The translations under genes and the position numbers were made by a program. From Sphingopyxis macrogoltabida (GTDB taxonomy: Bacteria > Pseudomonadota > Alphaproteobacteria > Sphingomonadales > Sphingomonadaceae): DNA of 64,000 nt. Under the pieces are notes generated by a model. It did not search any database and had not been told where the DNA came from. It saw only the letters and a list, made by a program, of their open reading frames with translations. Where the stretch lies: assembly GCF_001307295.1 (NCBI RefSeq), contig NZ_CP012700.1:3847001-3911000 (forward strand), given 5' to 3'. Shown piece after piece: positions 62,731 to 64,000 of the stretch (position 1 is its first letter; each line of letters starts with the position of its first letter).

Positions 62731-64000
62731 TTATGACCCCCGAACTTTCCTTCTGGATGTCTTCAATTCGTGCGGCATGGTAATGCGAAACCGGTCACGA
62801 CGACCGCTGCCACTCTCGCGAAAGACGCTAAGTCTCTTTTCGAGCGTATCGCGGTCTCCCGTAAGCGCTGCGAGCAATCTCGACCTTGATCCAATTATCG
62901 CTATCTTTTCTTCGGTGACCTTGATCTCGTCGATCGCCAGTTTGGCGAAGCCGCGATATGGGACCGTGTGATCGAGCAAATCACTGCGCATCTGAAGTGC
63001 CATGCGCGCTAGATCATCGATGCCCATGACCCTACTCGGGAAGAGGTTCCGCTGTTGTCGGGCATGCTCTGCGGCGCGAAAATGTCCGTCGCGGGACGCT
63101 TGTAAGAAAGGGAGCTGTTTCCTGGCGGCAAGATCCTCACAGCTTCGCCTCCCATCCTCGATCGCGCCGAGGTGGCGCGCAATGTCGATGCCATCCTTTT
63201 CGGCAGCGGCGCGCAATTCACCAGCCTGCCGGTCGAACCTTTCAAACATCGCTTGATATCGAAGTAGCACGTCATCGAGAGTTTTGGCCAGAAACGCAGG
63301 TTGCAGCAGCCGTTCCTGGATGAAGTCTTTGATAAATCCGTCGAGACGCAACGCTGATAGTATCAGGCCGCTGCAGGCCGCAGCCCCATGGCGCGCACGA
63401 GCGGAGCAGACATAGGATTTATAGCCGCTGCCGCCCACGGCACCGTATAGCCTCGCCCCGCATTTTCCGCAGTAGACCAAACTTTTTAGCAGATACTGTG
63501 TGCGACGTCCCGGAACCCGCAGCGTAATACCCCCGCGACGATCCAGGAGCGCTTGGACAGCGTCAAATGTTTCATGATCGATAATGGGCGGCACGGCGGT
63601 ACGGATAATCTCATCCTGCGCCCCCGCTTGCCCCGCCTGGCCGCGCGCATCATACACCAGCTCGCCAGTATAAAGACGCCGACGCAAGACGCGGTAGACC
63701 GCTGCAAGGCCCCAATATCCGCCGCCGGAGGCTGGAACCTTCCGATCATTCAAATAAGCGGCGATGCGCGCGACACCTAGCGGGCCGGTGCCTTCCCTGC
63801 CCAAGGAGAGACGGTAGATGAGCCTGATCGTGTCTGCATGAAGCGGGTCAATCTCGAGCCGCCTCTTGGATGCCAGACCTCGCTTCTCAACAACGACGGC
63901 ACGATAGCCGACAGGCGGCACCGACCCATTCCAAAAGCCTTGCCGCGCATTCTCTCGTTGCGCCCTGCGCACATGCTTTCCGGTTTCCTTGGACTGATAT
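62731..64000 (-). CDS. Large serine recombinase, N-terminus outside the window
   Basis: The in-window part (423 residues) lacks the N-terminal resolvase domain, lying right of 64000; the frame is open through base 64000. Visible are ENARQGFWNGSVPPVGYRAV (start of the recombinase domain), GVARIAAYLNDRKVPASGGG, RRLYTGELVYDARG, a zinc ribbon (SLVYCGKCGARLYGAVGGSG, YVCSARARHGAAACSG) and a coiled coil near YQAMFERFDRQAGELRAAAE. It is typical of integrases/transposases that use serine chemistry. It lies opposite and directly after tilS, suggesting an inserted element. Confidence 0.92.
   Translation of the reverse strand, partial: YQSKETGKHVRRAQRENARQGFWNGSVPPVGYRAVVVEKRGLASKRRLEIDPLHADTIRLIYRLSLGREGTGPLGVARIAAYLNDRKVPASGGGYWGLAAVYRVLRRRLYTGELVYDARGQAGQAGAQDEIIRTAVPPIIDHETFDAVQALLDRRGGITLRVPGRRTQYLLKSLVYCGKCGARLYGAVGGSGYKSYVCSARARHGAAACSGLILSALRLDGFIKDFIQERLLQPAFLAKTLDDVLLRYQAMFERFDRQAGELRAAAEKDGIDIARHLGAIEDGRRSCEDLAARKQLPFLQASRDGHFRAAEHARQQRNLFPSRVMGIDDLARMALQMRSDLLDHTVPYRGFAKLAIDEIKVTEEKIAIIGSRSRLLAALTGDRDTLEKRLSVFRESGSGRRDRFRITMPHELKTSRRKVRGS

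Overview
The window looks like a chromosome segment of a sphingomonad (Sphingomonadales, Sphingopyxis/Sphingomonas-like alphaproteobacterium). Reasons: high GC with GC-rich third positions, several large TonB-dependent receptors, a MucR-type zinc-finger regulator, HslV with the propeptide form seen in alphaproteobacteria, and a YbgF-TilS gene order. This is an inference from gene content; there is no rRNA or intact tRNA in the window.

Layout. (1) 1-6.7 kb: the 3' part of a TonB receptor, an XRE-cupin regulator, an FMN alpha-hydroxy-acid oxidoreductase, a broken quinone oxidoreductase, and a divergent LysR / aldo-keto reductase pair. (2) 7.2-8.7 kb: a 45-nt tRNA-Gly 3' fragment (att site) beside a tyrosine integrase, which marks the edge of an integrated element. 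(3) 8.8-11.9 kb: an arsenic operon arsR-arsC-acr3-arsH, with a DUF5990 gene divergent from it. (4) 12-27.4 kb: an uptake region with an alginate-export-type porin, a GntR/HutC regulator, two PepSY membrane proteins, two TonB receptors, and an amino-acid ABC operon (binding protein, a fused double permease, a MetC-type lyase, ATPase) divergent from a LysR regulator. (5) 27.5-40.5 kb: a copper-resistance island (CopA, CopB, DUF305, DUF411, a CnrYXH-like ECF sigma module, CopC, CopD, a Cu P-type ATPase, a cytochrome c and accessory genes). (6) 40.5-45.7 kb: a scarred accessory stretch with an IS21 remnant, mucR, a PIN/AbrB toxin-antitoxin pair, an XRE regulator and an AT-rich orphan gene. (7) 45.9-56.1 kb: a locus centred on a 2061-residue autotransporter, followed on the same strand by a SAM methyltransferase of the methyltransferase-regulatory-domain type and a LuxR response regulator, and flanked by two short SARP-like winged-helix regulators. 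(8) 56.5-62.7 kb: housekeeping genes hslV, a permuted D-amino-acid-oxidase-like flavoprotein, hslU, a RodZ-like protein, ybgF/cpoB and tilS. (9) 62.7-64 kb: a large serine recombinase that runs off the right edge.

The most unusual part is region 7. The methyltransferase resembles the family of rickettsial enzymes that methylate lysines of the OmpB autotransporter. The passenger here carries ~75-residue repeat modules, several with a lysine-bearing DGKG motif. A hairpin plus T-tract lies between the two genes. The divergent promoter region holds six CGTT/CGTC boxes at exact 11-bp spacing, as expected for SARP/OmpR-type winged-helix binding. I read this as a possible self-contained system for making, modifying and switching a giant surface protein; that reading is a hypothesis. 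Other items of note are a circularly permuted D-amino-acid-oxidase-like protein between hslV and hslU, a shared 13-residue Cys/His/Met motif in CopA and CopB, a fused amino-acid permease with an embedded lyase gene, and a GntR operator pair linking a regulator to a distant receptor gene.
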